Notes: generated from the letters alone by a model not told the origin. Positions 50,913 through 60,505 are shown, counted from the first letter of the stretch. The stretch: 64,000 nt of DNA from Neomoorella carbonis (GCF_045278715.1 NZ_CP136420.1:1054001-1118000); one strand, 5' to 3'. Numbers and translations are program-made.

Positions 50913-52454
50913 ATGCTGGCCATTGTCAATTCCGTCGTCCTCGTGGGCCTGGAGGGCCAGAGTGTACGGGTAGAGGTGGATATTAGCAATGGTTTGCCTG
51001 TTTGTGATATCGTGGGCCTGCCGGACCCCTCCGTACGAGAGGCGCGGGAACGGGTGCGGGCGGCAATTAAAAACTCCGGCTTTGACTTTCCTTTACGCCG
51101 GATAATCGTTAACCTGGCCCCTGGTGATATTAAAAAAGAAGGTCCCATCTATGATCTGCCTATTGCCCTGGGCATCCTGATGGCCGCGGAAGAACTTGGC
51201 AGCGGGCCGGCGGCGGCCATCTATGCTGTGGGCGAGCTTTCCCTGGAAGGTACCCTGCGGCCTATTCCCGGGGTTTTGCCCATGGCCCTGGCCCTGCAAG
51301 AGTTTCAGCCGGGGGCCACCTTTATTGTCCCGGCGGCCAATGCCAATGAAGCCGCCCTGGCCTCCAGGTTAAAGGTTCTGGCGGCAGAAAGCCTGGCCCA
51401 GGTGGTGGCTTACTGGCGCGGTGATGAGGAGCTGCCGGAAGTTAAACCGGCAACAGGTGATAGCCCACCCCCGGTTTTTAATGGGGTGGATCTGGCCGAT
51501 ATCAAGGGCCAGATAGCTGCCAAAAGGGGGCTGGAAATAGCAGCTGCCGGGGGCCATAATATTCTCCTTATCGGCAGTCCCGGGGCGGGGAAAACCATGC
51601 TGGCCCGGAGCCTGCCTTCGATCCTGCCGCCCCTCACCTATGAAGAGGCCCTTACCGTAACCAAAATTTACAGCGTCGCGGGATTGCTGGCTCCCGGCCA
51701 GGGGCTGATAACGGAACGCCCCTTCCGGACACCCCACCATACAGCCTCGACGGCCAGCATCATCGGCGGCGGCCGGATTCCTAAACCGGGAGAGGTCAGC
51801 CTGGCCACCCACGGTGTTCTTTTTCTGGATGAAATGGCCGAATACCGCCGTGACGTCCTGGAGGCCCTGCGCCAGCCGCTGGAAGACCGGTTCGTCACCG
51901 TGTCCCGGGTGGCGGCCGCCATTACCTATCCCGCCGATTTCCTTCTAATCGGCAGTATGAATCCTTGTCCGTGCGGCTATTACGGCGATGGGGTTAAAGA
52001 ATGCCTGTGCACCCCCCACCAGATCGCCCAGTACCGGAAAAGGTTATCCGGACCTTTACTGGACCGGATAGACCTGCACCTGGAAGTTCCCCGCCTGACT
52101 TATAGCGAAGTCGAGGCCGGGACCGCCAGGGAAAATTCGGCTGCTGTAAGGGAGCGGGTCACGGCCGCCCGCCAGAAACAGCAGGAAAGGCTTAAGGGGA
52201 CAGGGGTAACCTGCAATGCAGCCATGTCCTCCCGCCAGGTGCACCAGTTCTGCCGCCTGGCCCCCCAGGCGCGCGCCCTCCTGCGCGATGCCTTTAACAA
52301 GCTGGGTCTCTCCATGCGGGCCCATGACCGCTTGCTCAAGGTGGCCCGGACCATAGCCGACCTGGAAGGGTCGGAGTTAATAACTGCCGCCCACCTGGCC
52401 GAGGCTATCCAGTACCGCAGCCTTGACTGGGGGGAGGAGAAACAGGGTGCTTAG
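50913..52454 (+). CDS. comM: ComM/YifB Mg-chelatase-like AAA+ helicase
   Basis: This 513-residue protein is intact. The N-terminal ChlI/Lon-like domain (residues 1-165) precedes the AAA+ core with Walker A GSPGAGKTMLARSLPSILPP, HHTASTASIIGGG, Walker B GVLFLDEMAEYRRDV and MNPCPCGYYGD. A C-terminal Mg-chelatase domain follows. ComM drives branch migration during natural transformation in Gram-negative bacteria. Next to dprA (54467) it suggests a small competence/recombination cluster. It is the intact parent of the truncated copies at 18049, 42375, 44531 and 46130. Start ATG 50913 follows GGGGG. Confidence 0.95.
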   Translation: MLAIVNSVVLVGLEGQSVRVEVDISNGLPVCDIVGLPDPSVREARERVRAAIKNSGFDFPLRRIIVNLAPGDIKKEGPIYDLPIALGILMAAEELGSGPAAAIYAVGELSLEGTLRPIPGVLPMALALQEFQPGATFIVPAANANEAALASRLKVLAAESLAQVVAYWRGDEELPEVKPATGDSPPPVFNGVDLADIKGQIAAKRGLEIAAAGGHNILLIGSPGAGKTMLARSLPSILPPLTYEEALTVTKIYSVAGLLAPGQGLITERPFRTPHHTASTASIIGGGRIPKPGEVSLATHGVLFLDEMAEYRRDVLEALRQPLEDRFVTVSRVAAAITYPADFLLIGSMNPCPCGYYGDGVKECLCTPHQIAQYRKRLSGPLLDRIDLHLEVPRLTYSEVEAGTARENSAAVRERVTAARQKQQERLKGTGVTCNAAMSSRQVHQFCRLAPQARALLRDAFNKLGLSMRAHDRLLKVARTIADLEGSELITAAHLAEAIQYRSLDWGEEKQGA

Positions 52455-52543
52455 TTATAAAGTTATTTAAGGTAGGGCATGTTATCTGGTGTGAAGCCAG
52501 GAGTTACCTGCCCGCCTCAAACATAAAAAGGAGGCGAACCTGC

Positions 52544-53068
52544 ATGCCTGAATTTCAAGCCATGGGTTTAATCGCCGAGCTGATGGCCATTGCCGCCAGG
52601 ACGGCGCCTAAGGCCGCCGGCAAAGACTTTATTGAGTTGAAAATCCTCCAGGGGGAAGCCCTGGAGGAGCTGGCCGCAGCTATGGCCCGCTATGGCCAGG
52701 AGAGCGGGAAGAAAAACTTTGACCGCGATGGTGATAATGTCCGCCGCTCGGATGCCGTTCTCCTGGTCGGGCTGAAAAACGCTGCTAAAACCGGCCTGGA
52801 TTGCGGTGCCTGCGGAGTTCCCCGCTGTGCCGACCTGGAAAAGATCCATGATGGTCCCGAGTTTGCCGGGCCGATCTGCGCCTGGCGGTTAATGGACCTG
52901 GGGATAGCCCTGGGTTCAGCCGCCAAGATGGCGGGAATGCTCAACGCCGACAACCGCATTATGTACCGTATTGGTGTCGTAGCCAGAAAGATAGGCCTTA
53001 TGGATGCCGACGTTATTGCCGGTATCCCCATCGCCGCTACCGGGAAAAACATTTATTTTGACCGCTAA
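52544..53068 (+). CDS. DUF2148 ferredoxin-like protein
   Basis: This 174-residue protein has a cysteine motif DCGACGVPRC near the middle and a later PICAWR cysteine, the DUF2148 pattern thought to bind a 4Fe-4S cluster. ALGSAAKMAGML and a C-terminal DADVIAGIPIAATGKNIYFD are also conserved. The biochemical role is unknown. It is common in strict anaerobes. GGAGGCG precedes the ATG. Confidence 0.85.
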   Translation: MPEFQAMGLIAELMAIAARTAPKAAGKDFIELKILQGEALEELAAAMARYGQESGKKNFDRDGDNVRRSDAVLLVGLKNAAKTGLDCGACGVPRCADLEKIHDGPEFAGPICAWRLMDLGIALGSAAKMAGMLNADNRIMYRIGVVARKIGLMDADVIAGIPIAATGKNIYFDR

Positions 53069-53154
53069 GTTATTTTAAACGTGTTAACCTAATGACGCCC
53101 AGGGCCCTCCCCTGGGCGCCCATTCATTAAAAGAGCTTTGTGGAGGCGATTAAA

Positions 53155-54258
53155 ATGACCTTTCGTTTTTACCTGCCTACCCGGGTATTTTTTGGCGAAG
53201 GGGTATTAAAGGAGTATGGCGATTTACTCGGCCGGCTGGGCCGGCGGGCCCTCGTAGTTACGGGTCGCAAAAGCGCCGTTGCCAGCGGTGCCCTGGCTGA
53301 TTTTGAAGTCCTGGCTAAAAAGCTGGGGTTAAGCTGGGTTGTTTTCAACGAGGTACCGGCCAACCCGACCCTGGAGACAGTAGCTAAAGCTGTTGACCTG
53401 GCCCGCCGGGAGAGGGTTGACCTGGTCATTGGCATTGGCGGCGGGTCCCCCCTGGACACGGCCAAGGCCGTGGCTCTCCTGGTACCCAACAAAGCAGCGG
53501 CAGCCCGGCTTTACGAGGCCGACCTGCCGGAGCCCCCCCTGCCGCTGGCAGCAGTACCGACTACCGCCGGTACCGGCAGCGAGGTTACCCAGCATGCCGT
53601 TTTTACTTTACCGGCTAAGGAAATAAAAAAGGGTTTCAGCGACGACCGCTGCTTCCCCCTGGTGGCCCTGGTGGACCCCCGCTATACCTATACCTTACCC
53701 CGCGATATTACCATAGATACCGCCCTGGATACCCTGACCCATGCCATCGAGGGTTACCTGTCCAGGCGCTCCACCCCTTTAAGCGACACCCTGGCCCTGG
53801 AAGCCGTGCGCCTTTTTGCCGGGCAAAAGGAGGCACTGCTGGCCGGAAACTTGCTCCCGGCAGCCAGGCGGGACCTCATGTATGCCGCCACCCTGGGGGG
53901 CATGGTCATTGCCCAGACCCGGACGACTATCCTCCATACCCTGGGTTATCCTTTAACCTACAGCCACGACATACCCCACGGCCGCGCCAACGGCTATTTG
54001 TTGGCGGCCTATCTGGAATTTATCCAGCCGGCAGAACCGGTTAAAGTTAACAATCTCCTTAAGGTCCTGGGGATGGCATCCATAGAGGAAGTTCGGGAAC
54101 TGATCCGGCACTTATTACCCCCCCTGGCCAAATTCCCAGAAACAGAGCTGGAAAGGATGGCCTCCCTGGCAGCAGCCAACGCGAGCAGCCTGTCCTGGAC
54201 GGCCCGCCAGGCGACCGCTGCCGATTTAGGCAATATTTTATACCGGAGCCTGGGCTAG
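53155..54258 (+). CDS. Iron-containing alcohol dehydrogenase
   Basis: This 367-residue class III (Fe-ADH) enzyme has the NAD-binding GIGGGSPLDTAKAVAL, TTAGTGSEVT, and metal ligands in DTLTHAIEGYLSRRSTPLSD and HTLGYPLTYSHDIPHGRANG (Asp and three His). It reversibly converts an alcohol and aldehyde or ketone; the substrate is not predictable. ATG 53155 is preferred over the upstream in-frame start at 53140 because GGAGG lies 10 bases before it. It is probably monocistronic, with a terminator at 54313. Confidence 0.92.
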   Translation: MTFRFYLPTRVFFGEGVLKEYGDLLGRLGRRALVVTGRKSAVASGALADFEVLAKKLGLSWVVFNEVPANPTLETVAKAVDLARRERVDLVIGIGGGSPLDTAKAVALLVPNKAAAARLYEADLPEPPLPLAAVPTTAGTGSEVTQHAVFTLPAKEIKKGFSDDRCFPLVALVDPRYTYTLPRDITIDTALDTLTHAIEGYLSRRSTPLSDTLALEAVRLFAGQKEALLAGNLLPAARRDLMYAATLGGMVIAQTRTTILHTLGYPLTYSHDIPHGRANGYLLAAYLEFIQPAEPVKVNNLLKVLGMASIEEVRELIRHLLPPLAKFPETELERMASLAAANASSLSWTARQATAADLGNILYRSLG

Positions 54259-54312
54259 TATTCCAGAACCAGGCTCCGGGTTCCCATACCTTAGGCCTGC
54301 CGCACCTCTCAT

Positions 54313-54334
54313 GTCCCTCCAGGGGGACTTTTTT
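54313..54334 (+). terminator. Terminator after the alcohol dehydrogenase
   Basis: GTCCC/GGGAC hairpin (54313-54328) followed by six T. A separate perfect 9-bp inverted repeat GGAGCCTGG/CCAGGCTCC overlaps the end of the gene at ~54245-54277. Confidence 0.75.
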
Positions 54335-54466
54335 AATTCAGTCTTGACGGGACGGTAAAGAATAGATATGCTTTTAAAAAACCAGGTAACTTAAACTGCT
54401 AGTGGCAGGAAATTTCACCCAGACCGCGAAAGGTAACTGTTACAACTACTAAGCAGGGGAGAAACC

Positions 54467-55552
54467 ATGGAAGAAAAACCGTTCTGGGTAGCCCTCCAGC
54501 AGACGCCGGGCCTGGGAGCTCGCCGGTTCCTCCAGCTGGTTAAAATTTTCGGCAGCCCCCGCGCTGCCTGGGAAGCTCCGGATAAAGAGCTTCTGGCCGT
54601 AGAAGGTCTGGGTAAAGCAGCAACCGGCTTGATTAAGTGGCGCCGCCAGGTAACACCGGAAAAAATTATGGCTAAACTAGATACTGCCGGGATAAGAGTC
54701 CTGATCCTGGAGGATGCAGCCTACCCCCTGGAGCTCAAGCGCATTTATGATCCGCCGCCCGTCCTCTACTGGCGGGGCAGCCGGCTGCCGGGGGAAGGCC
54801 TGAAAATAGCCATCGTCGGTACCCGCCGGGCGACGGCCTATGGTCTTAAAGTGGCTGCCGATCTCGCTGCGGGTCTTGCCGCCGCCGGCGTCGGGGTTGT
54901 CAGCGGCCTGGCCCGGGGCATAGATGCTGCTGCTCACCGGGGAGCCATCCGGGAGAACGGCCTTACCTGGGGCATCCTGGGTTGTGGGGTAGACGTTATT
55001 TATCCCCCCGAACACCGGGAGCTTTACCATCAGGTAATGGACCACGGGGCCATCCTTTCCGAGTTTCCCCCGGGCACGCCGCCGGAAGCCGGCCATTTCC
55101 CGGCCCGTAACCGCATTATCAGCGGCCTGGCGAGCGGTACGGTGGTTGTCGAAGCCCCAGCCAAAAGCGGCGCCTTGATTACAGCCGACCTGGCCCTGGA
55201 GCAGAACCGCGATGTCTTTGCCGTCCCGGGGCCTATCACCAGCCGTTACAGCCAGGGTCCCAATGAATTAATTAAACAGGGGGCCAGAGTGGTGACCGGG
55301 GTGGCTGATATTCTGGCCGAATATGAGCCCCAATCCCTGTGGACTTTGTCCCCGCAGGAAAGCCGGGTGGAGGTGGCCCTGTCGGCCGCCGAGGAAAAGG
55401 TTATGGCTGCCCTCAGCGTCGTGCCTGTTCACCTGGATACCATTATGGCCACAACCGGCCTGCCGCCGGGGCAAGTGAATACCGCCCTGCTTCAGCTGGA
55501 GATAAGAAAATTAATCCGGCGGTTGCCGGGAGGTTTTTACCTGCGCTGTTAG
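54467..55552 (+). CDS. dprA: DNA processing protein DprA
   Basis: This 361-residue protein loads RecA on incoming single-stranded DNA during transformation. Order: N-terminal HhH/SAM-like region (LQQTPGLGARRFLQLVKIFG), Rossmann-fold core (IAIVGTRRATAYGLKVAADL; VVSGLARGIDAAAHRGA; LGCGVDVIYPPEH; FPARNRIISGLASGTVVVEA), and a C-terminal winged helix (LDTIMATTGLPPGQVNTALL). Start ATG 54467 with GGGGAG upstream. Twelve bases separate it from topA, so probably co-transcribed. Confidence 0.95.
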   Translation: MEEKPFWVALQQTPGLGARRFLQLVKIFGSPRAAWEAPDKELLAVEGLGKAATGLIKWRRQVTPEKIMAKLDTAGIRVLILEDAAYPLELKRIYDPPPVLYWRGSRLPGEGLKIAIVGTRRATAYGLKVAADLAAGLAAAGVGVVSGLARGIDAAAHRGAIRENGLTWGILGCGVDVIYPPEHRELYHQVMDHGAILSEFPPGTPPEAGHFPARNRIISGLASGTVVVEAPAKSGALITADLALEQNRDVFAVPGPITSRYSQGPNELIKQGARVVTGVADILAEYEPQSLWTLSPQESRVEVALSAAEEKVMAALSVVPVHLDTIMATTGLPPGQVNTALLQLEIRKLIRRLPGGFYLRC

Positions 55553-55564
55553 GGGGGAAAATTT

Positions 55565-57655
55565 TTGGCCCATACATTGGTTATCGTGGAATCGCCGGCC
55601 AAGGCCAAGACCATTGGCAAATTCCTGGGGCGGAACTATACCATTAAATCGTCCATGGGGCATATCCGCGATTTACCCAAGAGCCAGTTTGGCGTCGACG
55701 TCGAGCACGGTTTTGAGCCCCACTATATCACCATCCGGGGAAAAGGGGCGATTGTAAAGGAACTGCGGGACGCTGCCCAGAAATCCCAGCGCGTTTTACT
55801 GGCTACGGACCCGGACCGGGAAGGGGAGGCCATTGCCTGGCACCTGCAGCATCTCCTAGACCTGCCTCCCGGGCCTGTGCGCATCGAGTTCAACGAGATA
55901 ACTCGCAACGCCGTCCAGGAAGCTATAAAAAAGCCCCGGGAGATTGATCAAAACCGGGTCGATGCCCAGCAGGCCCGGCGGGTGCTGGACCGCGTGGTCG
56001 GATACCGTTTGAGCCCCCTCCTGTGGCGCAAGGTACGTAAAGGCTTAAGCGCCGGCCGGGTGCAGTCGGTAGCCGTACGCCTGATTGTCGACCGGGAACG
56101 GGAAATCGAAGCTTTCCAGCCGGAAGAATACTGGAGCCTGACAGCCTGGTTGCTGGCCGGCGGTGACGGTGAGGCTTTCCCGGCGAAACTCTTTAAGTAT
56201 GCCGGCGAGGAGCCGAAAATTAAAAATGAAGAGGAAATGCACGCCATCCTGGCAGCTCTGGAAGGGGCCAGCTATGTCGTAACTCAGGTTAAGCAGCGGG
56301 AACGGCGCAAAAACCCGGCGCCCCCCTTCACCACCAGCACCCTGCAGCAGGAGGCTTATCGCAAGCTGAATTTCACCGCCAGGCGGACCATGCAGGTGGC
56401 CCAGCAGCTCTACGAGGGCATTGACCTGGGCGGCAGTGAAGGTCCTGTCGGCCTGATAACCTATATCCGTACCGATTCCACCCGTATTGCCAGCGTCGCC
56501 CAGCTGGAAGCCCGGGACTTTCTCATGGAGCGCTTTGGCCCCGAGTACGTCCCGGAGGGCTTAAGGCAGTTTAAGGGCCGTAAGGACATCCAGGATGCCC
56601 ACGAAGCCATCCGGCCCACTTCCGTCTGGCGGGAACCAGAAGCCTTGAAAAATGTCCTGACCCGGGACCAGTTCCGCCTCTACAATCTAATCTGGGAGCG
56701 CTTTGTGGCCAGCCAGATGCAGGCTGCCGTTATGGATACCATGACAGTGGAAATCAGCGCCGGTCCCTGCCTTTTCCGGGCTACCGGTTCGGTAATCAAG
56801 TTTCCGGGATACCTGCGCGTTTACCAGGAAGGCAGCGACGGCGAAGGTAAGGAGCAGGAACAAAGGCTGCCCGCCCTGGCCACCGGCGAGATTTTGCAAC
56901 TTCAATCCCTGGAACCCAAGCAGCACTTTACCCAGCCGCCGCCGCGTTATACCGAAGCCACCCTGGTGAAAACGATGGAAGAGCTGGGTATCGGCCGGCC
57001 CAGCACCTATGCTCCCACCATTGAGACCATCCTGGAGCGCGGTTATGTGGTCAGGGAGCAGAAGCAGTTTATCCCCACGGAGCTGGGCCGGGTGGTAGTG
57101 GACCTCCTGAAGGAGCATTTTCCTGATATTATTGACGTGGAATTTACGGCCCAGATGGAACAGCAGCTGGACGAGATTGAAGCTGGAAAATTATCCTGGC
57201 GCCAGGTAGTGGCTGAATTCTACGAGCCCTTCAGTCGGGTCCTGGAACGGGCCGAAAGGGAAATCGACACCATAGAGCTCCCGGAAGAAGTCAGCGAAGA
57301 AAAATGTGAACTCTGCGGCCGCAACCTGGTTGTCAAAACGGGCCGCTACGGCAAATTTCTGGCCTGTCCCGGCTTCCCCGATTGCCGTTTTACCAAACCC
57401 TTGCTGGAGACCATCGGCGTTAATTGCCCCCGGTGCGGGGGAGAAATTGTGGCCCGGCGCACGAAAAAGGGGCGCAAATTTTACGGCTGCCAGAACTACC
57501 CGCAGTGCAATTACGTTTCCTGGGATAAACCTACCAACCAGAACTGCCCTCGCTGCGGGACCCGCCTGGTGGAAAAGGCTTCCCGCCAGGGGGTACGCCT
57601 GCTTTGCCCCAGCAAGGAATGCGGCTATGAAGAAAAGATCCAGCAGGCTAAATAG
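55565..57655 (+). CDS. topA: DNA topoisomerase I
   Basis: This 696-residue type IA topoisomerase relaxes negative supercoils. Toprim domain: LVIVESPAKAKTIGKFLGRN and ATDPDREGEAIAWHL (acidic triad). Catalytic tyrosine in GLITYIRTDSTR. Three C-terminal C4 zinc motifs: CELCGRN...CPGFPDC, CPRCGGE...CQNYPQC and CPRCGTR...CPSKEC. TTG start after GGGGGG. Standard for Firmicutes, where topA is followed by trmFO. Confidence 0.97.
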   Translation: MAHTLVIVESPAKAKTIGKFLGRNYTIKSSMGHIRDLPKSQFGVDVEHGFEPHYITIRGKGAIVKELRDAAQKSQRVLLATDPDREGEAIAWHLQHLLDLPPGPVRIEFNEITRNAVQEAIKKPREIDQNRVDAQQARRVLDRVVGYRLSPLLWRKVRKGLSAGRVQSVAVRLIVDREREIEAFQPEEYWSLTAWLLAGGDGEAFPAKLFKYAGEEPKIKNEEEMHAILAALEGASYVVTQVKQRERRKNPAPPFTTSTLQQEAYRKLNFTARRTMQVAQQLYEGIDLGGSEGPVGLITYIRTDSTRIASVAQLEARDFLMERFGPEYVPEGLRQFKGRKDIQDAHEAIRPTSVWREPEALKNVLTRDQFRLYNLIWERFVASQMQAAVMDTMTVEISAGPCLFRATGSVIKFPGYLRVYQEGSDGEGKEQEQRLPALATGEILQLQSLEPKQHFTQPPPRYTEATLVKTMEELGIGRPSTYAPTIETILERGYVVREQKQFIPTELGRVVVDLLKEHFPDIIDVEFTAQMEQQLDEIEAGKLSWRQVVAEFYEPFSRVLERAEREIDTIELPEEVSEEKCELCGRNLVVKTGRYGKFLACPGFPDCRFTKPLLETIGVNCPRCGGEIVARRTKKGRKFYGCQNYPQCNYVSWDKPTNQNCPRCGTRLVEKASRQGVRLLCPSKECGYEEKIQQAK

Positions 57656-57676
57656 TTTGTTTACGGAGGCGATAAG

Positions 57677-58990
57677 TTGCCGGAAAAGCTGATCATTATT
57701 GGCGGCGGCCTGGCCGGCAGCGAGGCCGCCTGGCAGGCGGCCCGGCGGGGAATCAAAGTCGAGCTGTGGGAGATGCGGCCGGGCAAGATGACACCGGCCC
57801 ACCGTACCGGCTACCTGGCCGAGCTGGTCTGCTCCAATTCTTTGCGGGCCGATACCCTGGAGAACGCGGCCGGCCTGTTAAAGGCGGAGATGCGCCTCGC
57901 CCGTTCCCTCATTATGGCCGTAGCTGAGGAATGCCGCGTGCCGGCCGGCAAGGCCCTGGCCGTAGACCGGGAGGAGTTTGCCGCCCGGGTGACTGCCGCC
58001 CTGGAGGCGGAAGAACGGATTACCATTATCCGGGAGGAAGCCCGGGCCGTACCCGTACAGGGCCCGGTGATCATTGCCACCGGGCCTTTAACTTCGCCGG
58101 CCCTGGCCGAAAGCCTTAAAGGTTTAACCGGCGCCGAGTATCTATACTTTTACGACGCGGCGGCGCCCATTGTTACGGCCGAATCTTTAAATTACAGCCG
58201 TATTTTCAAGGCTTCCCGCTACGGGCGGGGGGAGGAAGACTACCTCAACTGTCCTTTGAATGAAGAGGAGTACCGGCGCTTTTACGAGGCCTTGATTACG
58301 GCCGAACGTCACCCCCGGCATGAATTTGAGCCTGAGGTAGTTTTTGAAGGGTGCATGCCGGTGGAAGTCATGGCCAGGCGGGGACCGGATACCCTGCGCT
58401 TCGGCCCCATGCGCCCGGTGGGCCTCGTTGACCCGGCTACCGGTAAGGAGCCCTATGCCGTGGTGCAGCTGCGCCGGGATAACCTGGCCGGTACCCTGTA
58501 TAACCTGGTGGGTTTCCAGACGAGCCTCAAGTGGGGAGAACAGGAACGGGTCTTTCGCCTCATCCCCGGCCTGGAAGAGGCGGAGTTTGTCCGTTTTGGC
58601 GTCATGCACCGCAACACATATATTAATTCGCCCCAGGTGCTTAAACCTACCCTGCAGTTAAAGGAACAGCCGCATGTTTTCCTGGCCGGCCAGCTAACCG
58701 GCGTGGAAGGTTACATTGAGTCCGCCGCCAGCGGCCTGGTGGCGGGGGTCAACGCGGCGCGTTTAATCAAGGGCCAGGACCCCCTGACCCTGCCGCCGGC
58801 TACGGCCCACGGTGCCCTTCTCCATTATATCACCGATCCCACCCATTCCCCCCTGCAGCCCATGCATATTAATTTTGGCCTGCTGCCGCCCCTGGAGCGC
58901 CGGGTGAAAAGCCGGGAAGTGCGCAACCGGGCTTTAGCAGAGCGAGCTTTAGAAATCTGGTCCGGCCTCGGTGAATTTTCCGGCAATTGA
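57677..58990 (+). CDS. trmFO: Folate-dependent tRNA U54 methyltransferase TrmFO
   Basis: This 437-residue FAD enzyme makes ribothymidine at position 54 of tRNA with methylene-THF. It has the N-terminal FAD motif IIGGGLAGSEAAWQAARRGI, then CSNSLRADTLENAAGLLKAE, EGCMPVEVMARRGPDTLRFG and FLAGQLTGVEGYIESAASGL. TTG start with GGAGG upstream. Typical gene order topA-trmFO-xerC. Confidence 0.97.
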   Translation: MPEKLIIIGGGLAGSEAAWQAARRGIKVELWEMRPGKMTPAHRTGYLAELVCSNSLRADTLENAAGLLKAEMRLARSLIMAVAEECRVPAGKALAVDREEFAARVTAALEAEERITIIREEARAVPVQGPVIIATGPLTSPALAESLKGLTGAEYLYFYDAAAPIVTAESLNYSRIFKASRYGRGEEDYLNCPLNEEEYRRFYEALITAERHPRHEFEPEVVFEGCMPVEVMARRGPDTLRFGPMRPVGLVDPATGKEPYAVVQLRRDNLAGTLYNLVGFQTSLKWGEQERVFRLIPGLEEAEFVRFGVMHRNTYINSPQVLKPTLQLKEQPHVFLAGQLTGVEGYIESAASGLVAGVNAARLIKGQDPLTLPPATAHGALLHYITDPTHSPLQPMHINFGLLPPLERRVKSREVRNRALAERALEIWSGLGEFSGN

Positions 58991-59045
58991 CTTGCACTAT
59001 ACAAGTGAATATGTTAGCATATATAGGGTCCGTGGGGGTGAGGGT

Positions 59046-59975
59046 GTGATCGGGGCTGCCTTTCAAGAAGGGTTGGAAGGGTTTATCTTATACCTGGAAG
59101 GTGAAAAGCAGGCCTCTCCCTGTACCGTTACCGCTTACCGGGCCGACATCGAGCAATTTGCTGCCTTTGTATACGAACGCCGGGGCCCGGAGGCCGGGCC
59201 GGGCGACGTTGATACCTGGCTGGTGCGCCGTTTTTTAGGCTGGCTGAACCAATTGGGCCGGGAAAAAAGCAGCATAAACCGCAAGCTGGCTGCTTTACGT
59301 TCCTTTTACCGCTTCTTGCTCCGGGAGGGAAAGGTGGAGAGCAGTCCGGCGGCCTTGCTGGCAGGACCGCGCCGGGAAAAACGTTTACCCCGTTTTTTAA
59401 GCTATGCCGAGGTGGAAAAACTGCTGGCCATACCGGCTGCTACCCCGCTGGGGTTGCGAGACCGGGCCATAATGGAAACCTTATATGCCTCTGGCATCAG
59501 GGTGAGCGAGCTGGTCGGACTGAACCAGGAAAACCTAGACCTGGAGGCCGGTTATGCCCGGGTCCTGGGCAAGGGCCGGCGGGAAAGGGTTGTCCCCCTG
59601 GGCAGCCAGGCCGTTAAAGCCCTGCGGGATTACCTGGCCCGGGGCCGGCCGGCGCTGGCGGCCCGCCGCAATCCGCCGGAAGCAAAAGCCCTGTACCTCA
59701 ACCACCTGGGCGGCCGTCTGACGGTGCGGGGCGTACGGGAGCGGTTGAACCACTACGTCGAGAAGGCGGCATTAAACAGCGGTATTTCCCCCCACACCCT
59801 GCGTCACTGTTTTGCCACCCATATGCTGGAGCGGGGGGCGGATCTTAGGGTAGTCCAGGAACTCCTGGGCCATGTTAACCTTTCCACCACCCAGATCTAT
59901 ACCCATCTCAGCCAGGCCAGGTTGCGAGAAATATATCAGGAGGCCCACCCCAGGGCTAAAAGAAGTGAGGGGTAA
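59046..59975 (+). CDS. xerC: Tyrosine recombinase XerC
   Basis: This chromosome-dimer-resolution recombinase has ~309 residues. N-terminal SAM-like domain (FILYLEGEKQASPCTVTAYR), catalytic residues Arg in ASGIRVSELVGL, His-x-x-Arg in SPHTLRHCFATHML, and Tyr in NLSTTQIYTHLSQ. The frame is open from 58971 inside trmFO, but GTG 59046 after GGGGGTGAG matches the family start. Same position as xerC/codV in Firmicutes, upstream of hslVU-codY. Confidence 0.94.
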   Translation: MIGAAFQEGLEGFILYLEGEKQASPCTVTAYRADIEQFAAFVYERRGPEAGPGDVDTWLVRRFLGWLNQLGREKSSINRKLAALRSFYRFLLREGKVESSPAALLAGPRREKRLPRFLSYAEVEKLLAIPAATPLGLRDRAIMETLYASGIRVSELVGLNQENLDLEAGYARVLGKGRRERVVPLGSQAVKALRDYLARGRPALAARRNPPEAKALYLNHLGGRLTVRGVRERLNHYVEKAALNSGISPHTLRHCFATHMLERGADLRVVQELLGHVNLSTTQIYTHLSQARLREIYQEAHPRAKRSEG

Positions 59976-59980
59976 AACCT

Positions 59981-60505
59981 GTGCAAGGTACAACGGTGAT
60001 CGCCGTACGTCATAAAGGCAAGGTGGCCGTAGCCGGCGACGGCCAGGTGACCTTTGGCCATACCATTATGAAGCATAAGGCCCGTAAAGTACGCCGTTTA
60101 TACCAGAATAAAGTCCTGGCCGGCTTTGCCGGCAGTGTGGCCGACGCCTTTACCCTCTTTGAAAAGTTCGAGGCCAAACTGGAAGAATATCACGGCAACC
60201 TGCAGCGGGCCGCCGTAGAGCTGGGGAAAGAATGGCGTACGGACAGGTTTTTACGGCGCCTGGAAGCCCTGCTGGTGGTGGCCGACAGGGAGCATCTTCT
60301 GGTAATTTCTGGTAACGGCGAAATAGTTGAACCCGATGACGGCATCGCCGCCATCGGCTCCGGCGGTCCTTATGCCCTGGCGGCCGCCCGGGCTTTAATA
60401 AAGCATACCGACCTGGAGGCCGGCGCCATCGCCCGGGAAGCCATGGAGATTGCCGCTTCTATCTGCATCTATACCAATAATAATATTGTGGTAGAAGAAC
60501 TCTAA
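59981..60505 (+). CDS. hslV: ATP-dependent protease peptidase subunit HslV (ClpQ)
   Basis: This proteasome-like peptidase has 174 residues. The active-site threonine pair lies in GTTVIAVRHKGKVAVAGDGQ. Here Gln-Gly separate the initiator Met from Thr4, so exposure of the catalytic Thr needs removal of three residues rather than Met alone. GSVADAFTLFEKFEAKL and GSGGPYALAAARAL are standard. GTG start six bases after xerC. Confidence 0.96.
   Translation: MQGTTVIAVRHKGKVAVAGDGQVTFGHTIMKHKARKVRRLYQNKVLAGFAGSVADAFTLFEKFEAKLEEYHGNLQRAAVELGKEWRTDRFLRRLEALLVVADREHLLVISGNGEIVEPDDGIAAIGSGGPYALAAARALIKHTDLEAGAIAREAMEIAASICIYTNNNIVVEEL

Noticed and set aside
58987..59020. Promoter between trmFO and xerC
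   Set aside because: TTGACT/TTGCAC and TATGTT/TAGCAT candidates exist but match poorly; co-transcription with trmFO is equally likely.
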